Below, one piece after another: positions 6,415 through 6,495 of a DNA stretch of 6,495 bases. The DNA is taken from contig JAITBS010000660.1 in NCBI GenBank assembly GCA_031283515.1, positions 1 through 6,495 on the forward strand. Reading direction: 5' to 3'. The stretch comes from Planctomycetaceae bacterium (GTDB lineage: Bacteria; Planctomycetota; Planctomycetia; Pirellulales; Thermoguttaceae). Below the pieces are notes generated by a model. The model did not search any database. It was not told where the DNA came from and saw nothing but the letters and a program-made list of their open reading frames with translations. Both the position numbers and the translations under genes were made by a program. The first letter of the stretch is position 1; each line of letters begins with the position of its first letter.

Positions 6415-6495
6415 AATAAACGATATTTTAAGTATTCATAACATTTTTGTTTTGTAAAATATCAGATGTGTAGGAGTGTCATTCCAAAGTCAAAC
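6415..6495 (-). other. AT-rich upstream region of the apparent operon
   Basis: These 81 bases precede the glycosyltransferase start and should carry the operon promoter if transcription begins here. I see no convincing -35/-10 pair: a TTGACT at 6488-6493 has no well-placed -10 partner, and the TAAAAT near 6424-6429 has no -35. One minus-strand frame entering from the right edge ends at a TGA at 6462-6464 and could be the last ten codons of an upstream gene, but it is too short to judge. The segment also holds the inverted repeats listed separately. Confidence 0.4.
6422..6463. repeat. Perfect 9-bp inverted repeat just upstream of the GT39 gene
   Basis: GATATTTTA at 6422-6430 and TAAAATATC at 6455-6463 are exact reverse complements separated by 24 bases. 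Inside the spacer is a smaller pair, AACA (6440-6443) and TGTT (6448-6451), so a nested stem-loop can be drawn. The near arm ends 7 bp before the ATG. It could be a regulator binding site or a leader hairpin limiting ribosome access. It lacks a G/C-rich stem and T-tract, so it is not a standard terminator. The AT-rich context makes chance possible. Confidence 0.45.

Noticed and set aside
6466..6495. Plus-strand ATG frame running off the right edge, with AGGAG nearby
   Set aside because: Only ten codons are visible, and the AGGAG lies after the ATG, not before it. A divergent gene cannot be supported.

Overview
The window most likely comes from a Planctomycetota genome of low G+C, possibly one of the AT-rich gut or anaerobic lineages. 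This is inferred from protein style, not from a marker gene. Three things point that way: a HzsA-related diheme protein with a PD40-type propeller; a membrane-anchored 'two-component regulator' propeller followed by a TQxNWxGxYGK-type domain; and a GT39 glycosyltransferase ending in an SNIDWGQDL block. Weak or absent Shine-Dalgarno sequences at two of the four starts also fit.

All supported genes lie on the minus strand, so the reading order runs from high to low coordinates. Positions 6415-6495 form a short AT-rich leader with a perfect 9-bp inverted repeat. Positions 4657-6414 encode a multi-pass GT-C/GT39 glycosyltransferase. After 30 bp, 2455-4626 encodes a membrane-anchored seven-blade propeller protein whose C-terminal domain carries a 43-residue histidine-rich insert. 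After only 6 bp, 229-2448 encodes a secreted HzsA-related protein with a propeller, an HZS-alpha-type middle domain and two CXXCH heme sites. After 39 bp, 1-189 holds the first 63 codons of a small protein that runs off the left edge; it starts with a good ribosome binding site and resembles small antitoxin-type proteins.

The three full genes are tightly spaced with no visible terminator between them, so they are probably co-transcribed. Their products all act at or beyond the cytoplasmic membrane: one moves lipid-linked sugar, one is an anchored propeller with a probable metal-binding tract, and one is an exported diheme protein. Joint function is inference. Nothing in the window shows hydrazine synthesis: no HzsB or HzsC partner is present, and the tyrosine I recall as the heme ligand at the active site of true HzsA is absent. 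No rRNA, tRNA, CRISPR array, transposase or intergenic gap above 100 bp was seen.
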